64,000 nt of DNA from CAMTWZ01 sp041749075 (GTDB lineage Bacteria > Bacteroidota > Rhodothermia > Balneolales > HLUCCA01). The stretch spans positions 62,001-126,000 of the forward strand of contig JBGTBY010000038.1 in the NCBI GenBank assembly GCA_041749075.1, read 5' to 3'. Positions 8,848 through 17,291 of the stretch are shown here, in pieces (position 1 is the first letter of the stretch; every line of letters begins with the position of its first letter). Below the pieces are notes generated by a model, which saw nothing but the letters and a program-made list of their open reading frames with translations, ran no database searches and had not been told where the DNA came from. The position numbers were made by a program, and so were the translations under genes.

Positions 8848-10212
8848 TCAGAAACGCGCTGTGACAGTCAGTCCCAAGCGCTGAACCCAGTACTGGTCCG
8901 CGGATTGTGTTGTGGTGCTCAATAGAGTGCTGTACATGTAGCCGGCTTCAATCAAGAGGTCCTGATTGGCCGCGTAGCCGACGCGAAGTTCAATGGCATA
9001 GCTGAGTTCGGGTCCGCTGATCGGAGCGTCGTACGGGGCTACGGTCTGCAATCCGAGGTTCGCCGTGGATTCGGCAAAGAATCGGGAGGATGCGGGCCTG
9101 TACGCGGCGATCAGCCTCGCTGTGGTCGTGTTCCACCATTTGGGCGCGAAAATGCCGCCGGTGGGATCGTCTTTCAGGAATGTTGTGAAACGGGAAGCGG
9201 CGCCAGGGGTAAGAGTGATGTCACCGGATTGTCGGCTCCAGCTATAATCGAGGGATGCGGCCGCAGTCTGGTTGCCGGTGCTGATCGCAGCGAGGCTCGC
9301 ATTGGAGACTAAGGTATGGGCGCCGCGGAGGAGGAGGTGCGAGGCCCCGAGCTCGGTCAGGCTCACATTTCGTGCGATGAGACCCGGCGTGTCGAAGAAT
9401 CCGTATCGGTTCGAATAGATGATGACGTTGGCAAATCGGGCCGACATCGCATAGGAAAAGTCCAAGCTCGAGCTGCCTGGGTAATAGGTTCCACCGATCA
9501 ACACCGTGTAGCGCTGGTACTGTGCGCCTCCCATCATCACATACGCCTGTTCGTCGGTGTTGAACCGATCGGATAGACTGTTCACAGCTGTGAACCGTAC
9601 TTGTGCGGTCACATCCGGCCTCCATCCGAAACGGATGCGTTCACTGAATAGGTAGGCGCGGTTTTCATCCGAATCCCATGGCATCACGATGGATGTGATC
9701 GATTCCGGCTTCATGCCTTGTTGGATACTGGTTCGCACCATCCTAGCGATGGTATTCGAAGGATATTTGTCTAAGATCGAGCTCGTTTGGACATAGGCGG
9801 ATGTCAGATCGCCACGGTAAAACGCGACTTGTGCCAATCCGGCCAAAGCATCCGCGTATTGAGGGTCTGATTCTGGTACTCGGCGATATATCGTTTCGGC
9901 GGTGGCATAATCTCCGTTCCAAGAATGGGTTCTGGCGAGCAGGATCACCGCGTCGGTGTATTCTGGATATTCGTTGGTCAACGCCCGGAGTTGGACGATC
10001 GCTGAACGGAAATCCCCAGACCAAGCGGTTACTTGAGCTTTTCGGAATCGGATATCGGCATCACCCGGACTTTCTTGCAGACGAGCATTCAACAGAATGA
10101 TGGCCTGTTCCCAATTCTGCCGTTCGATGTAGATGGTCAGTGAATCGGTCTGTGCGGATGCGGGACGAAAAGACAATACGAGCATCAGAATCAACAAACC
10201 GGAACGCATCAT
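8848..10212 (-). CDS. YaiO-like outer-membrane beta-barrel with N-terminal TPR
   Basis: A 454-residue exported protein: signal peptide ending at about PASAQ (residue 21), TPR-like helices at about 25-165 (NWEQAIILLNARLQESPGDADIRF and similar units), then alternating beta-strand sequence with a terminal aromatic residue (LGLTVTARF), as in YaiO barrels. TPR-plus-barrel proteins are the outer-membrane exit for some exopolysaccharides, and in E. coli yaiO neighbours a GT2 gene. Here it faces the GT2 gene tail to tail, 2 bases apart, and overlaps the upstream FecR-like gene by 4 bases. A role in polymer export is therefore likely but inferred. Confidence 0.82.
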   Translation of the reverse strand: MMRSGLLILMLVLSFRPASAQTDSLTIYIERQNWEQAIILLNARLQESPGDADIRFRKAQVTAWSGDFRSAIVQLRALTNEYPEYTDAVILLARTHSWNGDYATAETIYRRVPESDPQYADALAGLAQVAFYRGDLTSAYVQTSSILDKYPSNTIARMVRTSIQQGMKPESITSIVMPWDSDENRAYLFSERIRFGWRPDVTAQVRFTAVNSLSDRFNTDEQAYVMMGGAQYQRYTVLIGGTYYPGSSSLDFSYAMSARFANVIIYSNRYGFFDTPGLIARNVSLTELGASHLLLRGAHTLVSNASLAAISTGNQTAAASLDYSWSRQSGDITLTPGAASRFTTFLKDDPTGGIFAPKWWNTTTARLIAAYRPASSRFFAESTANLGLQTVAPYDAPISGPELSYAIELRVGYAANQDLLIEAGYMYSTLLSTTTQSADQYWVQRLGLTVTARF

Positions 10213-11444
10213 GGACGAAGGGATTTTTCGATATGGTATAAAATGTGCTGTCCGTCAGGAAAAGGAAAAAATCGGGTGCGTGGTGCGGTTTCGGGGAATT
10301 CGCCTTCACCTTTGCGGACGACCATAACATATACGGATCTCGCCGAATTGCAAAACACTTCGAAATATCCTTCCTCGTTTGCTTGGATGCGATAGTGATC
10401 GGCCTGAGGTTGGATCCACCAAGCATCTGTGAGCGCATAGAAAACGATTTCATGTGTATCGATGAGATCTTTTCGGAGGTAACCGCCCATCAGCATGTTG
10501 TCGCGATAAGGGGCCACATCAAACCGGACAGGTTCTTCCCAGTCAAGCGGTTGGCGGATGGAGTCGAAATAACGCCCGCCAACAGACAAGCCGACAGATT
10601 CGGACCACATGCTTCTGCGTCCATCTCGACCTTGAATCCAAACGCGGACAGAGTAGGAGCCTTCTTCCAGATCGCGTACGCGATGTCCGTTGGTTTCGGT
10701 ATCCACCCATGTGATGTAAGGGATGCCGTCGTCGATGCGTGCGATTTCCAAGCGATAGGAGACAGCGTTGGAATCGGGCGTCCAAACGATATTGAAGCCT
10801 CTGAACATGTACCCTTGACTGAAATGCTCGCCGGCTTCAGGGGAACGGATGAAGGTCGAAAGATTCATCACAGAACCGGAATCGAATTGGATGTAGTCGC
10901 CTTGAAGCATGTTGCGAGTATCGCCGTGGGTCGGTTGCCACGATGCGGAGCCACGGTCAATGGCTACGTGTGTTCCACGGATGGATCTGGCGAGCCAAGC
11001 TTCATCGCTATCGCCCGGCAAACGTGTGCCGAGTGTGAGGGCGCCGTCGGATGTGGACAACACCGACGGAACGCGTGGAGATCCATTGAATCGTTTGTAG
11101 GAAAATTCGCCGTTCCATAAATAGATGCCTCCTTTGAATTCAACTTCGGTCGCTGAATTCAGAAATAAACTCGCTTCACCGGAGAAGGAGATCAAAGCTT
11201 GTGAATTCTCTTCGGTGCGGATGCGATCACGTGGCTGAATGATGTCGTCGGTGGCGATAAGCACCCAATCTGTGGCTCCTTCGGGCAAACGATATGCCTC
11301 GCCTGACACATAGGTCAATGTCGCAGGAATCGGGTCGGGTGCGCTCCGGAAAAATGGGGACGAATCGGAATTCAACAACCACCAGATGAGCACTCCGCAC
11401 AAAAGGGTGAATAAAAGCAATATCCATACTTGGCGATTTTTCAT
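10209..11444 (-). CDS. FecR-domain-containing membrane-anchored protein
   Basis: A 411-residue protein with a signal anchor (about 6-25). It is followed by a FecR-like segment (about 40-190) containing typical phrases such as VSGEAYRLPEGATDWVLIATDDIIQPRDRIRT and ENSQALISFSGEASLFLNSATEVEF. After it comes a fibronectin-like region (about 215-300). FecR domains of this sort, outside iron signalling, are common in envelope and polysaccharide proteins and bind ligands or peptidoglycan. It precedes the YaiO-like gene with an ATGA overlap, so the two form a minus-strand operon converging on the signalling/GT2 operon. Confidence 0.75.
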   Translation of the reverse strand: MKNRQVWILLLFTLLCGVLIWWLLNSDSSPFFRSAPDPIPATLTYVSGEAYRLPEGATDWVLIATDDIIQPRDRIRTEENSQALISFSGEASLFLNSATEVEFKGGIYLWNGEFSYKRFNGSPRVPSVLSTSDGALTLGTRLPGDSDEAWLARSIRGTHVAIDRGSASWQPTHGDTRNMLQGDYIQFDSGSVMNLSTFIRSPEAGEHFSQGYMFRGFNIVWTPDSNAVSYRLEIARIDDGIPYITWVDTETNGHRVRDLEEGSYSVRVWIQGRDGRRSMWSESVGLSVGGRYFDSIRQPLDWEEPVRFDVAPYRDNMLMGGYLRKDLIDTHEIVFYALTDAWWIQPQADHYRIQANEEGYFEVFCNSARSVYVMVVRKGEGEFPETAPRTRFFPFPDGQHILYHIEKSLRP

Positions 11445-11478
11445 GTCAAAAGGTAACGGTTTGTAAAAAAGAGTTCCG

Positions 11479-12717
11479 TTAAAAAACCTTCACTTCCTTC
11501 AGATGAACCACATAGGGCTTCCTCACCGGTTGGGTGAGGGCTTGGATGCTTCGGGTGTCGGCGGCCTTCGAAAACTCGACCACGGTATCGGGCGGATCGA
11601 ACACGAAAATGCTGTCATTTTCATATCGGTATGCCTCGTTCATTAGGTTGTCCTGGAACAGATAATAGCCGATCACAGAGGTTTTACCGCCGGTTACGGC
11701 TTGTGTATCGGCTTGGGCTTGCTCCCATTGGGCTTCGGTCAAATCGTGTTTTAAGAACGTGGTTCTGAAGAATCGACGATCCAAAAAACGCCTGCAAAGA
11801 TCCGATAGGATCGTATCCTTCTCATCGCACCAATATTTGATGCTCATTAGAATATCATGATCATCGAGCATGAGGTATCGATGGATCACCGCCTCGCTCA
11901 ACCCTTTGGTGGCGGAGGGGGATTCGATCAGAAACCATTCCAAAGCGGGAGAGGTGATCTGGATTTTCTTGCCTGCACGCACCAAGTCGCTGGCACGAAG
12001 GATGACGGCGCGCAGCAGTTTGTCGGCGCTCAGCACAGTTTTATGTTGATACACCTGCATGTACATCAGCCGCCGGGCGGTGATGTAGTTTTCAATGGCA
12101 TAGATGCCTTTTCGTTCGATCACCATCTGGCCTTTGCGTACCCGCATCGTCTTGATGATGCGGTCTATGCCGATACCACCCTCCAACACACCGGTGAACA
12201 CACTGTCGCGCTTGAGGTAATCCAAGCGGTCGATGTCCAATTGCGAAGAGATGAGCTGATGCAGAAACGCTTTCGGGTGCTGATTCGTGAAGATGCGAAT
12301 CGCGGTATCCAAAGCGCCATCGAATTCCACGTTCAATTTTTTCATCAATGCGAGGGTCATCATCTCATGATGGAAGTCGCTGATGAGGGTATTCTCCAAG
12401 GTGTGTGAAAAGGGCCCGTGACCGATATCATGCAAGAGGATCGCCGCCATGGTGCCTTCCATCTCGTCGTTCGATATGGTGGTGTTCTTTTCTTTCAGGC
12501 TGGCCAATGTGCGCTGCATGAGACCTAATGCGCCTAAGGCGTGCGAGAAGCGGGAATGCTCACTACCCGGAAAAACCAGATAACCTAGGCCAAGCTGACG
12601 TATTCGACGAAGCCGTTGCACATAGGGATGATCGACAAGCCGAAGAATGAGCCCTTTCGGAACTTGTATGAACCCATGGATGGGGTCTGTGAAGACTTTG
12701 TAGGATGTCTGAGCCAA
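11479..12717 (-). CDS. HD-domain phosphohydrolase (dNTPase-like)
   Basis: Metal-dependent HD hydrolase of about 412 residues. The opening KVFTDPIHGFI, the first ligand in HSRFSHALGALGL and the LLHDIGHGPFSHTLE block (His-Asp pair) are characteristic of the YwfO/dGTPase-like branch. Members hydrolyse nucleotide triphosphates, but the substrate here is not deducible. The longest frame begins with ATG at 12777, but that segment is read through the rho-independent terminator at 12738-12767. The start is therefore set at TTG 12717, giving an N-terminus of (M)AQTSYKVFTDPIHG. The TTG choice is inference. Confidence 0.85.
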   Translation of the reverse strand: MAQTSYKVFTDPIHGFIQVPKGLILRLVDHPYVQRLRRIRQLGLGYLVFPGSEHSRFSHALGALGLMQRTLASLKEKNTTISNDEMEGTMAAILLHDIGHGPFSHTLENTLISDFHHEMMTLALMKKLNVEFDGALDTAIRIFTNQHPKAFLHQLISSQLDIDRLDYLKRDSVFTGVLEGGIGIDRIIKTMRVRKGQMVIERKGIYAIENYITARRLMYMQVYQHKTVLSADKLLRAVILRASDLVRAGKKIQITSPALEWFLIESPSATKGLSEAVIHRYLMLDDHDILMSIKYWCDEKDTILSDLCRRFLDRRFFRTTFLKHDLTEAQWEQAQADTQAVTGGKTSVIGYYLFQDNLMNEAYRYENDSIFVFDPPDTVVEFSKAADTRSIQALTQPVRKPYVVHLKEVKVF

Positions 12718-12737
12718 GGGGAGGTAGGATAGGGAAA

Positions 12738-12767
12738 CAAAAAAGTCCGCGTGAAGCGGACTTTTTA
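12738..12767 (-). terminator. Rho-independent terminator of the Hc1-like gene (bidirectional form)
   Basis: GTCCGC and GCGGAC arms with a 5-base loop, flanked by A runs on one side and T runs on the other, so the stem extends to 11 pairs. On the minus strand it lies about 30 bases after the histone-like gene stop and ends in a T tract. It separates that gene from the HD hydrolase and argues against the longer HD start. Confidence 0.85.
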
Positions 12768-12797
12768 AGCAAGACAAAGAAATGAAAAAAGACTAAA

Positions 12798-12971
12798 TCA
12801 GCCGTTTTTGCGGTTTTGGATATCCAAACGAACTTCTTGTGCAATTTTCTTCAGGTCCTGAAGAGCCTTGCGAGCGCGGGTACCTGCAGTTTTGTTGTCT
12901 TTGTTATAGAACTTGTCTAGATCACCGTCTAGCTGGTCGACCAGTGCTTTGATTTCAGAAAAACGACTCAT
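12798..12971 (-). CDS. Histone H1-like (Hc1 family) nucleoid protein
   Basis: Small 57-residue protein beginning MSRFSEIKALVDQLDGDLD and containing FYNKDNKTAGTRARKALQDL and KKIAQEVRLDIQNRKNG. Short Hc1-like proteins with the pattern KFYxKxNxxAGTRxRKxxQxLKxxAQxxRxxVQ are typical of Bacteroidota and relatives and are thought to bind DNA through their lysine/arginine-rich helices. The start is fixed by a GGAG Shine-Dalgarno sequence 7 bases upstream. It is monocistronic: a 139-base gap precedes it and a strong terminator follows. The short abundant-protein layout is typical of nucleoid proteins. Confidence 0.9.
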   Translation of the reverse strand: MSRFSEIKALVDQLDGDLDKFYNKDNKTAGTRARKALQDLKKIAQEVRLDIQNRKNG

Positions 12972-13110
12972 GATTCACTCCAAAAATTAGTTTGAGTTGT
13001 AAAGAGATTAACAGGAGCTAGGCTCTCAGTTTCGTTGAAGCTACCTATAACGGATGCATCAGTCAATACAAACCCCCAAATTCTAACAATTAAAGGCATT
13101 TATTTCAATA
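12972..13110. other. Intergenic region upstream of the Hc1-like gene
   Basis: Holds the Hc1-like promoter region (minus strand) and the 3' end of the minus-strand cluster that stops at 13111. A TTGACT box on the minus strand has no well-spaced -10 partner that I could defend. No RNA gene or repeat seen. Confidence 0.4.
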
Positions 13111-13746
13111 CTAGTGCACATGTCGCAGGGTTTTGCCCGAAGGAACACTGGGTAAGTTGGCACTGGAGGCGAGAATAACGGGATAGGAATATGACTTAAA
13201 TTCATCCGGTATATCTTCTATAAAATCAAGAGGATGCTCCCAAGAAAAGTGGGAGGGTCCTTCGCGATGCATGACCGAATCGGCCTCGGAAAGGCTGAAA
13301 ATCACGACATGATCGGCTGGAATCTGGATTTCAAGAAATCGTGTGAGCTCGGAGAGCGAAATCGGGGTCGTTTCGCCATTTTCATCCTCGATCAGGGTAG
13401 AAAAGACTCGAACCGTCTGCGTCGCATAGTCATGAAGTCGGGTTCGATCGAGGCTGATCTCCCCGTTTTGGCGACGGATCAACCCGCGTTGGTCGCCATG
13501 CACACTACTGCAGGATACGCCATAGTCGGCGAGCCAAGTCACCAGTTTTCGATTGATTTCGCGTGCTGCGCGTACGCTCGCATCTGCACGGAAGAGTCCG
13601 GTTTGGATCAAGGCATCGGTGTAACGTTCGGATGCGTGGATCAGAACGACATCCGCCTGTTTCACTTGTTTGAGCGCATGCCCGAACGATTTCATGAACA
13701 GCGCATTGCCCATATGGGTGTCATCCAAAACAATCAAAAGCGTCAT
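13111..13746 (-). CDS. Hypothetical protein, last gene of the acylase/NagZ cluster
   Basis: A 211-residue cytoplasmic protein I do not recognise. It starts with a hydrophobic strand and acidic turn (MTLLIVLDDTHMGNALFMKSFGHAL), has a second strand ADVVLIHASER, then an amphipathic middle and a third strand HVVIFSLSEAD. That is suggestive of an alpha/beta nucleotide- or sugar-binding fold, with a distant look of the amino-acid kinase fold, but no diagnostic motif is complete. No signal peptide or membrane helix. The start overlaps the cytidine deaminase stop by 4 bases, so it is co-translated with that gene. Confidence 0.7.
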   Translation of the reverse strand: MTLLIVLDDTHMGNALFMKSFGHALKQVKQADVVLIHASERYTDALIQTGLFRADASVRAAREINRKLVTWLADYGVSCSSVHGDQRGLIRRQNGEISLDRTRLHDYATQTVRVFSTLIEDENGETTPISLSELTRFLEIQIPADHVVIFSLSEADSVMHREGPSHFSWEHPLDFIEDIPDEFKSYSYPVILASSANLPSVPSGKTLRHVH

Positions 13747-14429
13747 TTGCGTAGAAACTCACCGGTGAAGGTGTAGGGTAGGAATTGGTTCACGGTGTGA
13801 GCCGACACGGTCTGGTCAGGATGATGCATATGGACAGCAGCCTGTGGGTTGTGCTCTGCCAGTACTTGCCGACAAGCTCCGCACGGACTAATAAAATCTC
13901 CCTTAAACGCCGTGATGCGCCATTCCAAAGGCTTTCCAAGACCATGTGAGATGAGTTTGGATAGGGCGATGCGTTCGGCGCAGAGTCCTAGCTGCCAATC
14001 GACCACTTCCACATTCACACCGCTGATCCAACCATCTTCAGTGCGCACAAGTGCCACAACAGGGAAATGACTGTGAGGCACGACCGCGATGTCTTTCAAG
14101 CGGCGGAATTGAGCTTGGATGTCATCCACAGAGATGAACGGATCCACGAATCGTCCTTTTGGCTCGTCTACGACCTGAACCGGGTATCCGAAACCCATCG
14201 CGGCCTCCATGTTCACTCCTGGCGGAATGAGGATGGCGACGGGTTCCACGCCTTCGGATAGGCATCCGAACACGGCGGACTGATACGCGCTGATGGTGAG
14301 CGGAAAGGATGCGTTTTCGACCCTCACACCTGGATACCACCGCATGTTGTTGCCGACGGCGATGCAAACCTCCGGATTCCCTGAATAGGGGACATAAGCC
14401 CGACTACGAAGGGTATCCCAAAGACTCAT
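13743..14429 (-). CDS. Two-domain cytidine deaminase, N-terminal domain degenerate
   Basis: Zinc-dependent hydrolytic deamination of (deoxy)cytidine to (deoxy)uridine. The protein (228 residues) contains two cytidine-deaminase folds. The C-terminal one (about 103-228) is complete: CAE with Cys150 and Glu152, and PCGAC with Cys183 and Cys186. The N-terminal one (about 12-98) keeps YVPYSGNPEV and RVENASFPLTI, but the CAE position reads SAY and there is no PCxxC, so it cannot hold zinc. E. coli Cdd has the opposite order, catalytic first. It overlaps the genes on both sides by 4 bases. Confidence 0.87.
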   Translation of the reverse strand: MSLWDTLRSRAYVPYSGNPEVCIAVGNNMRWYPGVRVENASFPLTISAYQSAVFGCLSEGVEPVAILIPPGVNMEAAMGFGYPVQVVDEPKGRFVDPFISVDDIQAQFRRLKDIAVVPHSHFPVVALVRTEDGWISGVNVEVVDWQLGLCAERIALSKLISHGLGKPLEWRITAFKGDFISPCGACRQVLAEHNPQAAVHMHHPDQTVSAHTVNQFLPYTFTGEFLRK

Positions 14430-17287
14430 GGCAGAAGGCTGCGGAATACTTGGTCGGCCACGGCGGCACGAACTCGACCCACGCCCGTTGCGGTGCCTCG
14501 GTACGGATAGGTGCGGTTGGTGAGCACGATGATGGCAAGATTCTGATCCGGATCGATCCAGAAGCTGGTTCCGGTGAAACCGGTATGGCCAATGGTGTTC
14601 GGTCCGGCCAAGGTTCCTGCGGATGAGTAGCCATTTAGGGATTTCATGTCGAAGCCAAGTCCGCGACGATTGCCGTCAGCGGTTCGAGCGATAAACAGGT
14701 TCACGGTCTCTTCTTTGAGATAACGGACACCACCATACGTTCCTTTATTCAGGATGAGCTGCGAAAAAATGGCCAGATCCCGACCTGTGGAAAAGAGTCC
14801 GGCATGACCCGCAACGCCGTCAAGGAAGTACGCTCGTTCGTCGTGCACCGCGCCATGCACCCACATCTTGCGATAAATGGTGTCGTGCTCGGTAGGTAGA
14901 ATTCGGTCGAAGAACCCGGCTCCACGACGCATCGGATTGTACATCGTGGACGTCATTCCCATCGGCGCATAGAAGGTGCGGTTCAAGTACACATCCATCG
15001 TGGTACCGGTAAGCTGGTCGATGATGGTGTTCAGCAAGATCATGCCGAGGTCGCTGTAGACATAGCGTTCGCCGGGCTTATTCACGAGAGGTTCATTGCG
15101 GATGGCGTTCAGAATCAATTCACGTGTGCGAAGTGAATCGACATAAACCCGGAACGGCGGCAGACCGGATGTGTGTGTGAGCACATGTCGGATGGTGATC
15201 CTTGCTTTGTCACCGGTTTTGTATTCGGGGATGAAGGTGGCCAAAGGCTCATCCAATTTTAGTTTGCCCTCATCCACCAGTTTCATGACGGCCAAGGTCG
15301 TACCCATCACTTTGGTGATGGAGGCCAAGTCGAACATATCGCTGGAGCGGACGCGTTTGCGCTTCGTGTAATCGTGATATCCGAATCCGGATTCATAGGC
15401 GATGATGCCGTTTTTAATGACGGTTACCGTCGCGCCAGGGAAGATGGAATCGCGGATGGCTTGGTCCATGATGGTGCGGATGCGGGCGAGTGAATCGGTC
15501 ACGAACCCTGCGTTTTCAGCCGCATCGGCGCGAAGCATGACTTTCGGGATGGTGAGTCCGTCGCCGAACTTATAGTGTGTTCCTGGGATCGAAATCGGCA
15601 AGCGTCCATCGACGGTGCTGGCACCGAAGAGCGCGTGTGTGGCCGCATCCACCTGACTCTGAGTGTTTGCCCAAGCCAACAAATGCACATCCGCATCCGG
15701 AAGGTCGACTACGATATAAGGATTTCCGAAGGAAATCAGCACAACGGGCTTTCCAGTGGCTTTGAGGCGCTTCAGGAAGCGGCTTTGGGCATCGGTGAGG
15801 GAGATTTTGCCGGATGAGGTTTGCAAGAACACGAACGACCCAACCACGATGATGTCCGCATTGGCCGCTGCGGAAACGATCGAATCCAAATCCTCGGCTT
15901 TGCTGCGCTGATCGTAGTACCAGAACTTCACATCGGGATGGTAGTTGCGCAAAGCACGGGAGAATCCGGCGCCAGTGGTGCCGGAGCGATCGTCGGCGAT
16001 GGAGACAGCCAATACGCGTCGGAAGCGATTGGTGCTGATAGGAAGGATGTTCTTATCATTTTTGATGACGGTGATGGAGCGCAAGGCCACTTCATCCGCC
16101 ACGCGTTGGTACGAACGCGTCGCGATGGCTTCGGGCAAGGCGTCGAGGTCGATCGGCTTGCGATCGAACAGGTTCATCTTTTTCTTCCATTCCAAAATGC
16201 GTCGCACCGATGCATTGATGCGGTCGATTGACAATTCGCCTCGTTCTACGGCCACAACAGCAGCATCGAGACCAGAGGTGACATCGGGTGGAATTAGGAG
16301 CATATCGGCGCCGGCTTGTATGGCTCGAACGAGCGCCTCACCTGGTGAGTAGTGCTCCGAAATCCCTTCCATTTCCAACGCGTCGGTGGTGATGAGGCCT
16401 TTAAAGCCAAGTGAATCACGTAAGATTCCAGTCAGGATGTTCGGATCCAAGGTTCCTGGCAGGCCGGGCTCGGAACCAAGCTTGGGGAATGCGATATGGG
16501 CGCTCATCACGCTTTCAACTCCGGCGTTGATCGCGGCGCGGAATGGAACAAGTTCCACGGAATCCATACGAGCCCAATCATGGGCGATGATCGGCAAGCC
16601 GATATGCGAATCCGTGGCCGTGTCGCCATGACCTGGAAAATGCTTCACCGTTGAGACCAAGCCCGCATCGCGCACACCACGGATGAACTCGAGTCCGAAC
16701 TGGGTGACGAGCTCTGGATTTTCGGAATAACTGCGTGTGTTGATCACGGGGTTGGCCGGATTGTTATTCACATCCATCACTGGCGCAAAAATCTGATGCA
16801 CACCCACGGCTTTGGCTTCCATGGCAGTGATGTAGCCTTTCATGTAATCCAATTTCGGATCACGGGTAGCGGCGACGGCCATGGCCGGAGCGAAGCGCGT
16901 GGTACCGTTGATGCGCATGGCCGCACCGAATTCCATGTCTTGGGAAATCCATAACGGAATCGTGCTGATGGCTTGCAGTTTGTTCGTGAGAATGGCTTGA
17001 TCGTAGATGTTGCCACGCGAGAAGATGAATCCCCCGATCTGCTCTTGGGTCACCATCTGTTCCACACGCTGATAGCGGTCGGAGTCGAACGACTGAAACT
17101 CACCATAGGCCCATACATGCATCATTTGGGCAATTTTTTGCCGAACCGTCATCTGAGCCATCAGGCTGTCGATGTCGAGGTTTTGGCTTGTCCCAGGAGT
17201 GTCGAACCCGAGAGAAATAATGGTTCCGGTGGATCGGGGAGTACACGACATCCCAACGAATAGAACGACGATTAGAAGACGGATCAT
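14426..17287 (-). CDS. NagZ-like beta-N-acetylhexosaminidase fused to a beta-lactamase-type serine hydrolase (lipoprotein)
   Basis: 953-residue envelope enzyme. N-terminal hydrophobic segment ending at Cys15 (VGMSC) suggests a lipoprotein. Residues about 35-400 are glycoside hydrolase family 3, with the NagZ signature KHFPGHGDT (215-223) and probable nucleophile Asp302 in TTDALEM. Next comes a GH3 C-terminal-like domain (about 400-590). The last ~350 residues are a class C beta-lactamase/penicillin-binding fold with SITK and YSDLG motifs. GH3 NagZ enzymes remove N-acetylglucosamine from muropeptides; the serine hydrolase half is of unknown substrate. The same two-part architecture is known in Bacteroidota. 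It starts 4 bases after the kinase gene, indicating coupled translation in a wall-recycling operon. Confidence 0.92.
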   Translation of the reverse strand: MIRLLIVVLFVGMSCTPRSTGTIISLGFDTPGTSQNLDIDSLMAQMTVRQKIAQMMHVWAYGEFQSFDSDRYQRVEQMVTQEQIGGFIFSRGNIYDQAILTNKLQAISTIPLWISQDMEFGAAMRINGTTRFAPAMAVAATRDPKLDYMKGYITAMEAKAVGVHQIFAPVMDVNNNPANPVINTRSYSENPELVTQFGLEFIRGVRDAGLVSTVKHFPGHGDTATDSHIGLPIIAHDWARMDSVELVPFRAAINAGVESVMSAHIAFPKLGSEPGLPGTLDPNILTGILRDSLGFKGLITTDALEMEGISEHYSPGEALVRAIQAGADMLLIPPDVTSGLDAAVVAVERGELSIDRINASVRRILEWKKKMNLFDRKPIDLDALPEAIATRSYQRVADEVALRSITVIKNDKNILPISTNRFRRVLAVSIADDRSGTTGAGFSRALRNYHPDVKFWYYDQRSKAEDLDSIVSAAANADIIVVGSFVFLQTSSGKISLTDAQSRFLKRLKATGKPVVLISFGNPYIVVDLPDADVHLLAWANTQSQVDAATHALFGASTVDGRLPISIPGTHYKFGDGLTIPKVMLRADAAENAGFVTDSLARIRTIMDQAIRDSIFPGATVTVIKNGIIAYESGFGYHDYTKRKRVRSSDMFDLASITKVMGTTLAVMKLVDEGKLKLDEPLATFIPEYKTGDKARITIRHVLTHTSGLPPFRVYVDSLRTRELILNAIRNEPLVNKPGERYVYSDLGMILLNTIIDQLTGTTMDVYLNRTFYAPMGMTSTMYNPMRRGAGFFDRILPTEHDTIYRKMWVHGAVHDERAYFLDGVAGHAGLFSTGRDLAIFSQLILNKGTYGGVRYLKEETVNLFIARTADGNRRGLGFDMKSLNGYSSAGTLAGPNTIGHTGFTGTSFWIDPDQNLAIIVLTNRTYPYRGTATGVGRVRAAVADQVFRSLLP

Positions 17288-17291
17288 GGAA

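Noticed and set aside
10245..11120. 291-residue plus-strand ORF
   Set aside because: Antisense to the FecR-like gene, no family likeness.
12972..13110. Promoter for the Hc1-like gene with TTGACT
   Set aside because: No -10 box at an acceptable distance, so not listed as a promoter.
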